Source: Protofrankia sp963555925 (lineage in GTDB: Bacteria > Actinomycetota > Actinomycetes > Frankiales > Frankiaceae). Taken from it: 64,000 bases of DNA. Shown piece after piece: positions 7,098-16,549 of the stretch (position 1 is the stretch's first letter; every line of letters starts with the position of its first letter). The DNA is taken from the NCBI GenBank assembly GCA_963555925.1, contig CAUVXJ010000042.1, positions 70,259-134,258 of the forward strand, in the 5' to 3' direction. The translations under genes were made by a program, and so were the position numbers. The notes beneath the pieces are model-generated. The model searched no databases and was not told where the DNA came from. It saw nothing but the letters and a program-made list of their open reading frames with translations.

Positions 7098-9815
7098 TCA
7101 GGAGCCGGAGCCGCACCGCGCGGTGATGGGCGCGGATGCGCCCGAGCTCTTCACCGTGATGGTGGAGGCGATGACGCCACACTCGAAGACGGTCGCCGAG
7201 CCGGTGACCCGGACGCTGCCGAACGGTGCGTAGGCCGTGCCGCGTAGGGACACACCGGATGCCGCGATGACGATGGCGTCTGGTGAACGGGCGGCACTGA
7301 TCAAGGAGGGCGAGCCAGGGGTGTCCGGTCCGATCTGGGTGTTGGTGGCCGTGATCCGGATGGTTCCCTCAGCGGCGATCGTGGCGTTCAGTCGCTGCCT
7401 GTTTCCGTTGATCACCACCGCGCACGGGACGTAGACGACCCCGGACAGGCTCGCCAGGTTGGTCGGTGTCCAGACACCCCTGACGCACGCCGTGGCGTCG
7501 ATCGCCCGATATGCCACGCCGGAGCCGGCCACCGGCCCGTCGGGACGGTAGTCGGCGATGTTCGGCACTGGCGGGGTACCGAGCCCGGCGGCGACGGTCG
7601 TTGGAGACGGGGTTGCCTTGGTCCCGGTGGGTGGGGTGGCGGTGAAAATGGTGACGTACTCGGTGCCACCGCGCAGGGTGATACCGGTGCCGATGATCCG
7701 GATGCCTCCCTCGCTGTGGATCCGACCGCCGGCGCTGAATCCACTGCCGGCGATGTCGATGGCGGTCGCGGTAGTCGAGGTCGCCCACAGCGACGGGACG
7801 GTTGGGGGTGCGGTCGAGCCTGTCGGGGTGGCCGTCACAGGGCCGGCTGCGGTCGACTCGCCCGCCGGGTTGCCCGCCGTCACCCGGTACGTCTGTGGGG
7901 TTCCATTGACGAGCGCCTGATCAATCCAGGTAACGGCTGTCGCCCCGGTTGCCGCCGAGATCCGGTCGATGACGTGTCCGGCTCCGTCGTAGACGGTGTA
8001 CCAGGTGGTCGAACCGCCGCCGCCGTCGGTCCAGGCGAGAGTAACTCGGCCGTCGGCCGGCGTCGCCGTGAGGGACCGCGGTGTCGTCGGGGGTCGCGGC
8101 GGGTCGGTGACCGTCACAGTCGCAGTGTCAACGCCGCTCAGCCCAAGCGCGGAGCGTGCCCGCATCACGATCGAGTAACTTCCCGCAGCCGGGAACACAT
8201 GTTCGGTGACAGGGGATGGCGTGGTGGCGTCGTAGGTGCCGTCACCGTCGAAGTCCCAGTCGTAGGCGACGATCTGGGTCGACTCGTCCCGGCTGCCCCC
8301 ACCGGACAGGGCGATCGGCTCGCCGGCGATCCCGGTGTAAGGGCCACCGGCCTTGGCGACCGGCGCGGAGCCTGCGGCGACGATGGTCGAACGCAGGGTG
8401 TCGACGAACTCCTGGGTGGTCGACGCCAGCGAGAACTTGCCGTCGGTCGCGGTCGCGAGCGCGGTGAGGAAGGATGTGGTCGTCGATGACGAGGACGTGG
8501 CCACCGTGTAAACCTGAGCCGGATCGACGGCCAGCGCGCGGGCACGGACCTGGTCGAGGGTGTAGCCGGTGCCCGGCTCGGGATCTTTGCCGGGGGCGTC
8601 GCCGATGGCGATGACGACCTTGCGGACGCCGGCGCGCCAGGGCATGTTGAGCGCGGTCATCACACCGGAGTAGACGCTTTCCGGGATGTCGCCTCCGCCC
8701 GATGCGTTGAGCGTGGCAGCCGCGGTGGAGAAACTCGCGGCGCTGGTGGTGAAGGGCAGGTCTACCCGCGCGCGGTACGGGTCGCCCTGCTCGGGGCCAT
8801 CCTTGTAGTCGACGAGCGCGAACCGGTAGTCGCTGCTGGTAGAGGCGATGGACTGGGTGAGAGCGGTGACGTTGTCGCGGACCTGGCCGATGACGCCACC
8901 CATGGAGCCGGTGGTGTCGATCGTGAAGATCAGATCCAGCGGGACGGACCCGGTTCGCGGGGTTGGCGCGCCCACGACGCGGGCGAGCTGGCGGGCGGCG
9001 TCGGCCGCGTCGCCGCTGGAGTCGTATTCGCTGTGTGGGCCGAAACCCTGGAACCAGGGGATGTCCCGGTAGTACAGGTCTCCGTCGCCGATGATGTGGG
9101 TTCGCTTCGAGATTCCGCAGATCGGGTCGTGCGGGCGGCAGTAGGAGAAAATCTTGCCGCTCATGTCCGCGGGCCATTCGTCCCGGACGCCGAGAAGACC
9201 GTAGTGGTCGGCGTCGGTGGCCCTCGACGAGGCTGAGCGGGCGTTGAAATACGGGTCACCGAAGAACGCTGCCGCCGCGACCGACGCCCGTTCCTGCGCC
9301 GTCATGCTCTGCAGGGCGTCGCCGACCGCCTGCGCGCCCTGCGAATAGCCGGTAAGGATGAAACGGGTGGTATCACCGCATACCCGGCGGCGGTCACGGA
9401 TATGGGCAAGGGTGTCCGCAGTGCCGGCACGGACTGAGTCGGTGTAGGACCCCAAAGGCTTTATATGGAGGAAGGCGCCCGTGCCGTTCACGTATTCGCC
9501 GAACGAACCGGCGATGCCGACGGATGGATAGTGTACGCCGTAGGCGCTGATCTGATCGCGGCCGACGAGGCCCGCGAGCTGGTCGTAAACGGAGTACAGC
9601 AGCGGGCCCATCCCATACTGGTTACCCGCGCTGTAGTCCCCGCCGTCCCCTTGCGGAGACTGGCCGGAACCACGGCCTCCGACGAACTCGAACCGAGGGC
9701 ATTCGGTTGCGGCACGGGCGGCATTCGTCATCACAAACAGGGGTGCCAGCACAATGAAAACAACCACCGCCGACATCGCACACAACAGACGTCGGAAAAT
9801 ACGCGCGCCTAACAT
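7098..9815 (-). CDS. Secreted cutinase-VWA-PKD-FN3 multidomain protein
   Basis: 905 residues. A signal peptide (about 1-36, ending NAARAA) leads to a cutinase-type alpha/beta hydrolase (about 38-285) with nucleophile Ser158 in GYSQG, Asp230 in PHDPIC and His261 in GPHSEY. A von Willebrand A domain follows with an intact MIDAS start (DTTGSMGG at about 300), then a PKD domain (YDWDFDGDGTYD), an FN3 domain (PRSLTATPADGRVTLAW), and a Gly/Ser/Thr-rich beta domain (GIRIIGTGITLRGG; GTAYAPFGSVRVTGS). Cutinases hydrolyse ester polymers or lipids; VWA/PKD/FN3 modules usually bind surfaces. It is probably exported and attached to the cell or a polymer. An eight-G Shine-Dalgarno run precedes the ATG. Confidence 0.88.
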   Translation of the reverse strand: MLGARIFRRLLCAMSAVVVFIVLAPLFVMTNAARAATECPRFEFVGGRGSGQSPQGDGGDYSAGNQYGMGPLLYSVYDQLAGLVGRDQISAYGVHYPSVGIAGSFGEYVNGTGAFLHIKPLGSYTDSVRAGTADTLAHIRDRRRVCGDTTRFILTGYSQGAQAVGDALQSMTAQERASVAAAAFFGDPYFNARSASSRATDADHYGLLGVRDEWPADMSGKIFSYCRPHDPICGISKRTHIIGDGDLYYRDIPWFQGFGPHSEYDSSGDAADAARQLARVVGAPTPRTGSVPLDLIFTIDTTGSMGGVIGQVRDNVTALTQSIASTSSDYRFALVDYKDGPEQGDPYRARVDLPFTTSAASFSTAAATLNASGGGDIPESVYSGVMTALNMPWRAGVRKVVIAIGDAPGKDPEPGTGYTLDQVRARALAVDPAQVYTVATSSSSTTTSFLTALATATDGKFSLASTTQEFVDTLRSTIVAAGSAPVAKAGGPYTGIAGEPIALSGGGSRDESTQIVAYDWDFDGDGTYDATTPSPVTEHVFPAAGSYSIVMRARSALGLSGVDTATVTVTDPPRPPTTPRSLTATPADGRVTLAWTDGGGGSTTWYTVYDGAGHVIDRISAATGATAVTWIDQALVNGTPQTYRVTAGNPAGESTAAGPVTATPTGSTAPPTVPSLWATSTTATAIDIAGSGFSAGGRIHSEGGIRIIGTGITLRGGTEYVTIFTATPPTGTKATPSPTTVAAGLGTPPVPNIADYRPDGPVAGSGVAYRAIDATACVRGVWTPTNLASLSGVVYVPCAVVINGNRQRLNATIAAEGTIRITATNTQIGPDTPGSPSLISAARSPDAIVIAASGVSLRGTAYAPFGSVRVTGSATVFECGVIASTITVKSSGASAPITARCGSGS

Positions 9816-9947
9816 AGATCAAGACCCCCCCCGTGAAAATTTCGGTCAAGGACGCGCAGGATACGGAACCCACCGGGCACGAGTCACGGCGGGGGTGGAT
9901 AGTAGGTACCTGTCGTCGCAGATCGCTATCCGCCACGAGGAATGCGC

Positions 9948-10352
9948 ATGATCATTTCGAGCGTCTCGCCCAGGCGACTTCTCGGCGTCGCATTGTTGAT
10001 CGCCGCACTGAGCCTTGCCGGATGTGGCCGATCCGGAGCGGCCTTCCGGCCGATCGACGCGGCAGTAGGCGACATTGAACCGGCCGGCATCGGCAATGTC
10101 ATCGCTGACGTGCGCTCCGGCGGGCGGCCGCTGTCCCAACCCGCGACGCGGAGAGTCACGCTACGGGCCGTGGGTGAAACGGCCGATCTGGAGGAGCAAG
10201 CGACCGTACGGCTGCGGGGCGCCGGGTTCACCCAGACTGGCCCTACCGGATGGTCGCGGGGGACAGGCGCCAACTACGTCCGGGTATTCGTCAACCTGGT
10301 GACGAGCGAGGGCGCCGACACGTTGGTTCTCACCTTCACCCGGAGCACCTGA
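9948..10352 (+). CDS. Small lipoprotein, unknown function
   Basis: 134 residues. The signal sequence (RRLLGVALLIAALSLAGC) has a clear lipobox LAGC, so the mature protein is lipid-anchored outside the membrane. The remaining 105 residues hold a small mixed alpha/beta domain (TADLEEQATVRLRGAGFTQT then VRVFVNLVTSEGADTLVLTF), suggesting a compact domain of unknown role. ATG at 9948 is chosen over ATG at 9942 because GAGGA then stands 7 bases upstream. It is divergent from the secreted cutinase fusion and shares its 130-bp intergenic region, so the two may be co-regulated. Confidence 0.65.
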   Translation: MIISSVSPRRLLGVALLIAALSLAGCGRSGAAFRPIDAAVGDIEPAGIGNVIADVRSGGRPLSQPATRRVTLRAVGETADLEEQATVRLRGAGFTQTGPTGWSRGTGANYVRVFVNLVTSEGADTLVLTFTRST

Positions 10353-10398
10353 CGCGCAGACCACTTAGCGCCCCAGTGGCCCCGTGTAGACGTCCAGG

Positions 10399-11952
10399 TC
10401 ACCGTCCGGACCGAGGCTGTGGAGCTCCACCTGGGGCGTCCGGCCGTCGAGCGTGGGGAGTAGAGGGGTAGGGGAGCAGGGGATGTGGAGGCGTAGCGGA
10501 GCAGAGGTGGGCTGCGATGCAGCCGACGACGGCGAGCGCCGCACCGAGCAGGTATGCGGCGACGAACGGCCCGGCACGCACGGAGTCCGCGACGATCGCC
10601 GACAGCAGGCTCATGCCCGTCACGGCGCCGATCTGGATCGCGGTCTGCTGCAACGAGATCGACAGCCCGAAGCTGTCGGCCGGCGCCGCGCTGCCTGCGA
10701 TGACCAGCAGTGGTGGCTGCGCGTGCCCGAAAGCCAGCCCGCTCGCCATCAACCCGACGATGACCATCCACAAGGTGGTGAGTTGCGTGCCCACCGCCAG
10801 GAGACCGAGGGCGAGCACATAGGCGGCGGCGCCTGCGACGGCGAGCCGGCGTGGTCCCAAGCGGCTTCCCAGCCGACTCGCGGACGGCGCTGACAGCGAG
10901 ATGGACAGTGTGCGGGCCATCGTCACGAGCGACGTCACCGCGACGGACAACCCGAAGACCCCCTCCAGGAGAAGCGGCGTCACGATGAAGTTGCCCAGGT
11001 GCGCCGCACCGATCATGAATGAGGCGATCCCGGAGGCACGGATGTCGCGTTCGGCGAGCAGTTGGAGGGGAAGCACCGGTACGGCGGCCCGCCGTTCTGT
11101 CCACACCAGGATCCACGCCAGCACCGGGACCGCCGCAAGCAGCCCGATGACCACCGGGCGTACGCCCCAGGCGGCCGCCCGGTTGACGCCGAAGGTAAGC
11201 GCGAACGCGGTGAGGGCAAGCACGACGCAGCCGGCCCGGTCCAACGACAGATGGGCGTTCCCCCGGTCGGCCGGCAACAGCCTGATTGCTGCCACGAGCG
11301 CGAGTAGGGCCAGGCATGCCTGGATCGCGAACAACGGACGCCAGCCGATCGATGAGATGATCAGGCCGCCGATGGCCAGTCCGCTGACCGAGGCACCCGC
11401 CAGCACACCGGACGCCCATGCCGAGGGACGGATCCGTTCGGCGGGCGGGAAGATTTCGAAGAGGATCGCGAACGATGCGGGGATCGTCGCCGCGCCGGCA
11501 AGCTGCGCCGCCGTCCGAAAGGTGATCAACGAGAGGGCGTTCCAGGCCAGAGCCGACAGGACCGAGAAGACAATGGCCAGGGCTATACCGATGAGAAAGA
11601 TCCGGCGGTGACCGCGGATGTCGCCGACCCGCCCGAGGATCGGCATCGCGATCGCCTGCGCCAGCATTCCGCCCGTCACCGCCCAGGTGACCACACCGGC
11701 GGTGCTGTGAAGGTCGGTGGCGACCGTGCGGACCGACACGGTGAGGACGGTGGCCGTGAAGGTGGTCGAGAACATCCCGACCAGGCACGTCAGGACCACC
11801 ATGCCGGCAGTGGCGTCCGCAGACCCCTGCGTGCGCAGCGATCTGACGGGAGTGATGATCTGGTGGGAGTCCGGGTGCGGTGAGCCGGCTGAGGAGATGT
11901 CCGGCCGGCCGGCATCGGACCCGGCGACGGGCGCGTCGGGATCAGCCGTCAT
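10399..11952 (-). CDS. MFS drug/metabolite exporter (DHA2-like)
   Basis: 517 residues with roughly 14 hydrophobic segments. The cytoplasmic loop-2 motif of MFS proteins (GRVGDIRGHRRIFLIG) follows the second helix, and motif-C-like GVLAGASVSGLAIGG lies in helix 5. This fits proton-coupled exporters of the DHA2 type. The first 45 residues are polar and the last 30 Pro/Arg-rich, both longer than usual. It stands alone, convergent with the lipoprotein gene 45 bp away. The substrate cannot be inferred, and no TetR/MarR partner is adjacent. Confidence 0.82.
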   Translation of the reverse strand: MTADPDAPVAGSDAGRPDISSAGSPHPDSHQIITPVRSLRTQGSADATAGMVVLTCLVGMFSTTFTATVLTVSVRTVATDLHSTAGVVTWAVTGGMLAQAIAMPILGRVGDIRGHRRIFLIGIALAIVFSVLSALAWNALSLITFRTAAQLAGAATIPASFAILFEIFPPAERIRPSAWASGVLAGASVSGLAIGGLIISSIGWRPLFAIQACLALLALVAAIRLLPADRGNAHLSLDRAGCVVLALTAFALTFGVNRAAAWGVRPVVIGLLAAVPVLAWILVWTERRAAVPVLPLQLLAERDIRASGIASFMIGAAHLGNFIVTPLLLEGVFGLSVAVTSLVTMARTLSISLSAPSASRLGSRLGPRRLAVAGAAAYVLALGLLAVGTQLTTLWMVIVGLMASGLAFGHAQPPLLVIAGSAAPADSFGLSISLQQTAIQIGAVTGMSLLSAIVADSVRAGPFVAAYLLGAALAVVGCIAAHLCSATPPHPLLPYPSTPHARRPDAPGGAPQPRSGR

Positions 11953-12086
11953 GACGGGTGTGGTGCCGCGACCGGGTCTCCTGGATCACAAGTCATCTCC
12001 CCCGGGCTGACCGGCGCCGCCATTCTGATCATCGGTCCCAGGCATGGGCACGTGCAACCGATCTCACGGCTACCGTGGCAAGGCCC

Positions 12087-12148
12087 CGCTCCGGCTCACC
12101 GGGTGAGATTCCTGCTCGATGAGTGGCTCTCCGCGCGCATGGCCGGGC
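12087..12148 (+). pseudogene. DUF433/DUF5615 toxin-antitoxin relic
   Basis: About 60 bases match the junction of the DUF433-DUF5615 pair at 47043-47103 nearly base for base: the antitoxin end, the GTGA stop/start overlap, and the toxin start (RFLLDEWLSARMAG versus RFLFDECLPARMAG). Homology stops abruptly on both sides. Only the seam of the operon survives. Confidence 0.6.
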
Positions 12149-12228
12149 GTCGGCGGTGCGGGCAGTGTTGATCTTCGTAGGGTTAGGTACCGTCGGCCAG
12201 TGAGCGCGCCGGTGGCGGGGACGTCGGT

Positions 12229-12286
12229 GGTACAAGGAGTCGACCAGCTCCGGCGGAAACGTCTTCGTCAACGCCTCTACCGACAC
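12229..12286 (-). pseudogene. IS4-family transposase N-terminal scrap
   Basis: The frame starts MSVEALTKTFPPELVDSL, which resembles the conserved N-terminal segment of actinomycete IS4-family transposases (L-T-FPPELVD), then loses homology. Only about 18 codons are recognisable. Confidence 0.35.
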
Positions 12287-12359
12287 CCGGGCTGGTAGTC
12301 AGCCGGCGGGCGTAACTTCCGTCCTGTTGTAGCCAAGTCTATTTCGCGACGACAGTCCG

Positions 12360-12541
12360 TGTACCACACCGTTCACTGTCACGGTCCCACCTGGCAGCGT
12401 CTGGGTGATGGGGGACTACCGCTCCGATTCACTCGACTCCCGCTACCACCCCGACGTCAACCACGGGCCGCACCCATGGATGACATCGTCGGACCGGTCG
12501 TTGCGATCGTCGGTCCCCTGGACCGGATCAGAACTCCCTGA
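12360..12541 (+). pseudogene. Signal peptidase I C-terminal relic with frameshift
   Basis: One frame gives VTVPPGSVWVMGDYRSDSLD then SRYHP, which is the conserved box D/E region of type I signal peptidases (GDxRxxSxDSR). About 30 codons later the homology moves to another frame (MDDIVGPVVAIVGPLDRIR), which is the usual C-terminus of the same enzyme. The catalytic Ser and Lys boxes and the membrane anchor are absent, so it cannot be functional. Confidence 0.6.
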
Positions 12542-12573
12542 CTCTCCAAAGCCGGCCCTTCGCACTGCGGCGG

Positions 12574-13230
12574 TCACAGGTGGACCGTGACGTCGGGGGT
12601 CGATAGCGATGCGGCGGCACGGGCAAGGTTGCTGATCCGGGTCCAATCGCCTGCCGCGACCGCATCGGGCGGGGTCAACCAGGACCCGCCGACGCAGCCG
12701 ACGTTAGGCAGGGCCAGGTAGTCCTGTGCTGTGGCGATGGTGATACCGCCGGTAGGGCAGAATCGGATCTGTGGAAGCGGTCCTGCCACTGCCTTCAGGT
12801 AGGCGACTCCGCCCGCAGCTTCAGCGGGGAAGAATTTCATCTCTGTCCGTCCACGGTCGAGTACACCGAGCATCTCGGATGCGGTGGCAACGCCGGGAAG
12901 ATACGGCAGGCCGCTGGCGTCCATCGTGTCGAGCAACCGAGCGGTACAACCGGGGCTGACCAGGAAGCGCGCCCCGGCATCGACGGCCTGCTTCACCTGA
13001 TCAACCGTGATGACGGTGCCCGCGCCGACCAGAGCCTCGGGTACCTCTGCCGCGATCTTTTTGATCGATTGGAGGGCCGTCTCGGTACGCAGCGTCACCT
13101 CGATGATGGGCAGGCCCCCGGTGACGAGGGCGCGGGCGAGGAGTACCGCGGTCTGGATGTCGTTCAGAACAACTACGGGAACCACCGGTGCGACGTCGAA
13201 CAGTGATAGCGGTTGCGTGATTGTGGTCAT
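12574..13230 (-). CDS. eda: 2-keto-3-deoxy-6-phosphogluconate (KDPG) aldolase
   Basis: 218 residues. It splits KDPG to pyruvate and glyceraldehyde-3-phosphate, the last step of the Entner-Doudoroff pathway. Family motifs are present: GLPIIEVTLRTETAL with the catalytic Glu, ALVGAGTVIT, FLVSPGC, and the Schiff-base Lys in TEMKFFPAEAAGG, followed by FCPTGGI. It overlaps the end of edd by four bases, so the two are translationally coupled. It is the last gene of the zwf-edd-eda operon. Confidence 0.95.
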   Translation of the reverse strand: MTTITQPLSLFDVAPVVPVVVLNDIQTAVLLARALVTGGLPIIEVTLRTETALQSIKKIAAEVPEALVGAGTVITVDQVKQAVDAGARFLVSPGCTARLLDTMDASGLPYLPGVATASEMLGVLDRGRTEMKFFPAEAAGGVAYLKAVAGPLPQIRFCPTGGITIATAQDYLALPNVGCVGGSWLTPPDAVAAGDWTRISNLARAAASLSTPDVTVHL

Positions 13231-15059
13231 GCTGTCACCGTCATGATGGTGGCCCCGTGGTCGGCCGGGCCGACGGCCCGACGCATGGCGGCGAACAGTT
13301 CGCGCCCGGTGCCCACCCAGGCGTCATCGCCAGGCGGCCCGCCGCTTGGCTCACGATCGTCGAGATCGATGCCGAGTATGTCGAGCGTGCCGGCTGTGGC
13401 GTCCAGTCTGATGACGTCGCCGTCGCATACCCGGGCGAGTGGTCCGCCTGCGGCCGCCTCTGGCGTGAGGTGGATCGCGGTCGGTATCTTGCCGGAGGCA
13501 CCGGACATTCTGCCGTCAGTGACGAGAGCGACCCGGTGCCCGCGGTCTTGTAGGACGCCGAGGGCTGGGATGAGTTTGTGCAGTTCGGGCATGCCGTTGG
13601 CCCGCGGGCCCTGGTAGCGCACGACTGCCACGAAATCACGATCGAGTTCGCCGGCCTGGAATGCGGCGAGGAAGTCCGCCTGGTCGTCGAATACTCTTGC
13701 CGGCGCCTGGACAACGTGGTGCTCGGGGCGTACCGCAGACGTCTTCACTACTGCTCGACCGAGACGGCCGGTCACCATACGCAACCCGCCGTCCGGCGCG
13801 AACGGGTCGGCAACCGGGCGGAGCACGTCTGTATCGAGACTCTTTCTTACTCCGTCCCTCCACAGGAGTCCGCGCTCGGCCAGGACCGGTTCCTGGCGGT
13901 AACGGTTGAGGTCGGCGCCTGTGACAGTGCGGACGTTTCCGTGCAGCAGACCTGCGTCCAGCAGTTCGCCGATGAGGAAGGCGGTGCCTCCGGCTGCGTG
14001 GAAGTGATTCACGTCGGCGGAGCCGTTCGGGTAGATCCTGGCTAGCAGCGGTACCACGGCCGACAATTCGGCGAAGTCGTCCCAGGTGAGTCTTATCCCG
14101 GCGGCGGCTGCGATGGCGACCAGGTGAATCGTGTGGTTGGTGGATCCGCCGGTGGCGAGTAGACCTACGATGCTGTTGACCATCGCGCGTTCGTCGATGA
14201 TTTCGCCAATGGGTGTGTATGTGTCGCCGAGAGCGGTCAACCGGGTTACCTGACGCCCGGCGGCTGCGGTGAGTGCCTCGCGCAGCGTCGTCCCGGGGTT
14301 GACAAAGCTCGCGCCCGGCAGATGTAGACCCATGATCTCCATGAGCATCTGATTCGTGTTGGCTGTTCCGTAGAAGGTGCAGGTGCCTGCGCCGTGGTAA
14401 GAGGCGGTTTCCGCATCCAGCAGGTCGTCGCGGTCGACCTTGCCCTCGGCGTACAGCTGGCGGACGCGACTTTTTTCCGTATTGGACAGCCCGGAGGTCA
14501 TCGGCCCGGCCGGAACGAGCACGACGGGCAGGTGACCGAAGGACAGCGCACCGATGATCAGCCCGGGAACAATCTTGTCGCAGACCCCGAGTAACAGTGC
14601 ACCGTCGAACATGTCGTGTGCAAGCGCGACCGTCGTGGACATCGCCACCAAGTCCCGGCTGAACAACGACAGTTGCATGCCTGTACGGCCCTGGGTGATG
14701 CCATCGCACATCGCGGGCACGGCGCCCGCAAACTGCGCAACGCCGCCGGCGTCATGTACCGCTCGTTTGAGTAGCGCCGGGTAAGTTTCAAACGGTTGGT
14801 GCGCGGAGAGCATGTCGTTGTATGCGGAAACGATGGCGATATCGGGCTTGGCTACACCGCGCAGCGCCAGCTTGTCAGCCGGTGCGCATGCGGCGAAACC
14901 GTGCGCGAGATTGGCGCAGCCAAGCCCCCCGCGCATGGGATGCTCCTGGGCCGCGGCGCGGATGCGGGCAAGATACGCCGCGCGGGATGCCGCGCTGCGA
15001 ACGATGATCCGTTCGGTTACCTCCGCCACGACTGGATACAGAGACGTGCTCCCGCTCAC
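13227..15059 (-). CDS. edd: 6-Phosphogluconate dehydratase
   Basis: 610 residues, the full family length. It converts 6-phosphogluconate to KDPG using a [4Fe-4S] cluster. ILVD/EDD signatures are present: CDGITQGRTGMQLSLFSRD, the cluster-linked Cys in GVCDKIVPG, GAGTCTFYGTANTNQ, and the C-terminal VTDGRMSGASGKIP. GSTNHTIHLVAIA is also conserved. It overlaps zwf upstream by four bases and eda downstream by four bases. The presence of edd rather than the related sugar-acid dehydratase fits the flanking genes. Confidence 0.95.
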   Translation of the reverse strand: MSGSTSLYPVVAEVTERIIVRSAASRAAYLARIRAAAQEHPMRGGLGCANLAHGFAACAPADKLALRGVAKPDIAIVSAYNDMLSAHQPFETYPALLKRAVHDAGGVAQFAGAVPAMCDGITQGRTGMQLSLFSRDLVAMSTTVALAHDMFDGALLLGVCDKIVPGLIIGALSFGHLPVVLVPAGPMTSGLSNTEKSRVRQLYAEGKVDRDDLLDAETASYHGAGTCTFYGTANTNQMLMEIMGLHLPGASFVNPGTTLREALTAAAGRQVTRLTALGDTYTPIGEIIDERAMVNSIVGLLATGGSTNHTIHLVAIAAAAGIRLTWDDFAELSAVVPLLARIYPNGSADVNHFHAAGGTAFLIGELLDAGLLHGNVRTVTGADLNRYRQEPVLAERGLLWRDGVRKSLDTDVLRPVADPFAPDGGLRMVTGRLGRAVVKTSAVRPEHHVVQAPARVFDDQADFLAAFQAGELDRDFVAVVRYQGPRANGMPELHKLIPALGVLQDRGHRVALVTDGRMSGASGKIPTAIHLTPEAAAGGPLARVCDGDVIRLDATAGTLDILGIDLDDREPSGGPPGDDAWVGTGRELFAAMRRAVGPADHGATIMTVTA

Positions 15060-16549
15060 TCGGACACCTCCTCATGCCAGGTCCGTCCATCGCGTTCGAT
15101 CAGTGCGACCGCCGCCGCCGGTCCCATGGTGCCGGCGGCATACCGCCTGGGTGGCTCGACCGATACCGCCAGGCTGGCCAGCACAGGCTCCAACCACGTC
15201 CATGCGGCCTCGACCTCGTCACGTCGCATGAACAAGGTCGGGTTGCCACGGATGACATCCATGAGCAGCCGCTCATAGGCATCAGGAAATCGGAACTTGA
15301 ATGTCTCGGCGAAACTGAGATTGAGGTTCACCGAACGCAGGCGCAGGCCGCCCGGTCCAGGTTCCTTCGCCATCAGATGCAGGCGTACGCCCTCGTCGGG
15401 CTGTAGACGTAGCACGAGGCAGTTGGGGGTGATGGTGTTTTCCTCGACACCTGGAAAGATTGAATGTGGTACTGGCCGGAACTGCACCACGATCTCCGAT
15501 GCATGCCGGTCCAGCCGCTTTCCGGTTCTCAGGTAGAAGGGCACGCCGGACCAGCGCCAGTTCTGCACCTCGGCTTTCATTGCCACGAACGTCTCCGTGT
15601 TACTCGCGACCCCGTCCAGCTCGTCACGGTAGGAAGGCACTGCGACCCCGTCGACGACGCCCGTCGTGTATTGCCCGCGGACGATGTATCGCCCTGTTTC
15701 GCCCGCAAGGGGGCGCAATGCCTTGAGTACCTTCAGCTTCTCGTCACGGACGGCCTCCCGATCCAGCGAGGTGGGAGGTTCCATGGCCACCAGGCACAGC
15801 AGTTGCAGCAGATGGTTCTGCACCATGTCACGCAGGGCGCCGGCGCTGTCGTAGTAGCTCCCGCGTCCACCTACACCGATCGATTCCGCGACCGTGATCT
15901 GTACGTGGTCGATCGAACCGGAGTTCCACAGCGGCTCGAACAGCGAGTTGGCGAACCGGAGCACGAGCAGGTTCTGCACGGTCTCCTTGCCGAGGTAGTG
16001 GTCGATCCGGAAGATCTGTTCCTCGTCGAAGACCGCCCCGACCTCATCGTTGATCCGACGCGCAGATTCAAGATCGTTACCTATCGGTTTCTCCAGTACG
16101 ACCCTGGATTGCCCGATCACCAACCCGCGCTCCCGCAGGCCGAAGCAGATCGGCCCGAACAGCCGGGGGGCACAGGCCAGATAGAACACCCGGACCCGGT
16201 TCTCCCTGTCCGCTGACAGTGCCTGCAGGCCATCCCACGTGCTGTGATCACCAGCGTCGATAGTCACGTGGTGCAGGCGCTGAAGGAACCGTGCACGGAC
16301 ATCCGCTTCGTGTACCGCATCCGGAACGAACCGGCGGAGCTCCGAGTCCGCCTTGTCGCGGTATCCGGCATCGTCGATCCCTGCTCGTGACACGGCGATC
16401 ACACGAGAGTCGGGGGTGAGTTGTCCGTCCCGGTCGCGGTGGTACAGCGCTGGCAGCAGTTTGCGCATCGCGAGGTCACCGGTGCCACCGAAGACGACGA
16501 CATCACAGTCGGCGACTGGTGCACGGTGCGACCCGGCCTCGCCCTTCAC
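15056..16549 (-). CDS. zwf: Glucose-6-phosphate 1-dehydrogenase
   Basis: 497 residues. It oxidises glucose-6-phosphate to 6-phosphogluconolactone with NAD(P)+. The N-terminal dinucleotide motif GGTGDLAMRKL, the substrate motif RIDHYLGKE with the catalytic His, and KPIGNDLESA are all intact. The open frame extends to 16675, but the GTG at 16549 overlaps the previous stop as GTGA, the same arrangement as in the other joints of this operon, and begins just before the Rossmann fold. No separate 6-phosphogluconolactonase gene is in the operon; it would act spontaneously or be encoded elsewhere. Confidence 0.95.
   Translation of the reverse strand: MKGEAGSHRAPVADCDVVVFGGTGDLAMRKLLPALYHRDRDGQLTPDSRVIAVSRAGIDDAGYRDKADSELRRFVPDAVHEADVRARFLQRLHHVTIDAGDHSTWDGLQALSADRENRVRVFYLACAPRLFGPICFGLRERGLVIGQSRVVLEKPIGNDLESARRINDEVGAVFDEEQIFRIDHYLGKETVQNLLVLRFANSLFEPLWNSGSIDHVQITVAESIGVGGRGSYYDSAGALRDMVQNHLLQLLCLVAMEPPTSLDREAVRDEKLKVLKALRPLAGETGRYIVRGQYTTGVVDGVAVPSYRDELDGVASNTETFVAMKAEVQNWRWSGVPFYLRTGKRLDRHASEIVVQFRPVPHSIFPGVEENTITPNCLVLRLQPDEGVRLHLMAKEPGPGGLRLRSVNLNLSFAETFKFRFPDAYERLLMDVIRGNPTLFMRRDEVEAAWTWLEPVLASLAVSVEPPRRYAAGTMGPAAAVALIERDGRTWHEEVSE

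Noticed and set aside
8242..9177. Long minus-strand frame inside the cutinase fusion in another phase
   Set aside because: Arg/His-rich low-complexity translation; the overlapping frame has five recognisable domains.
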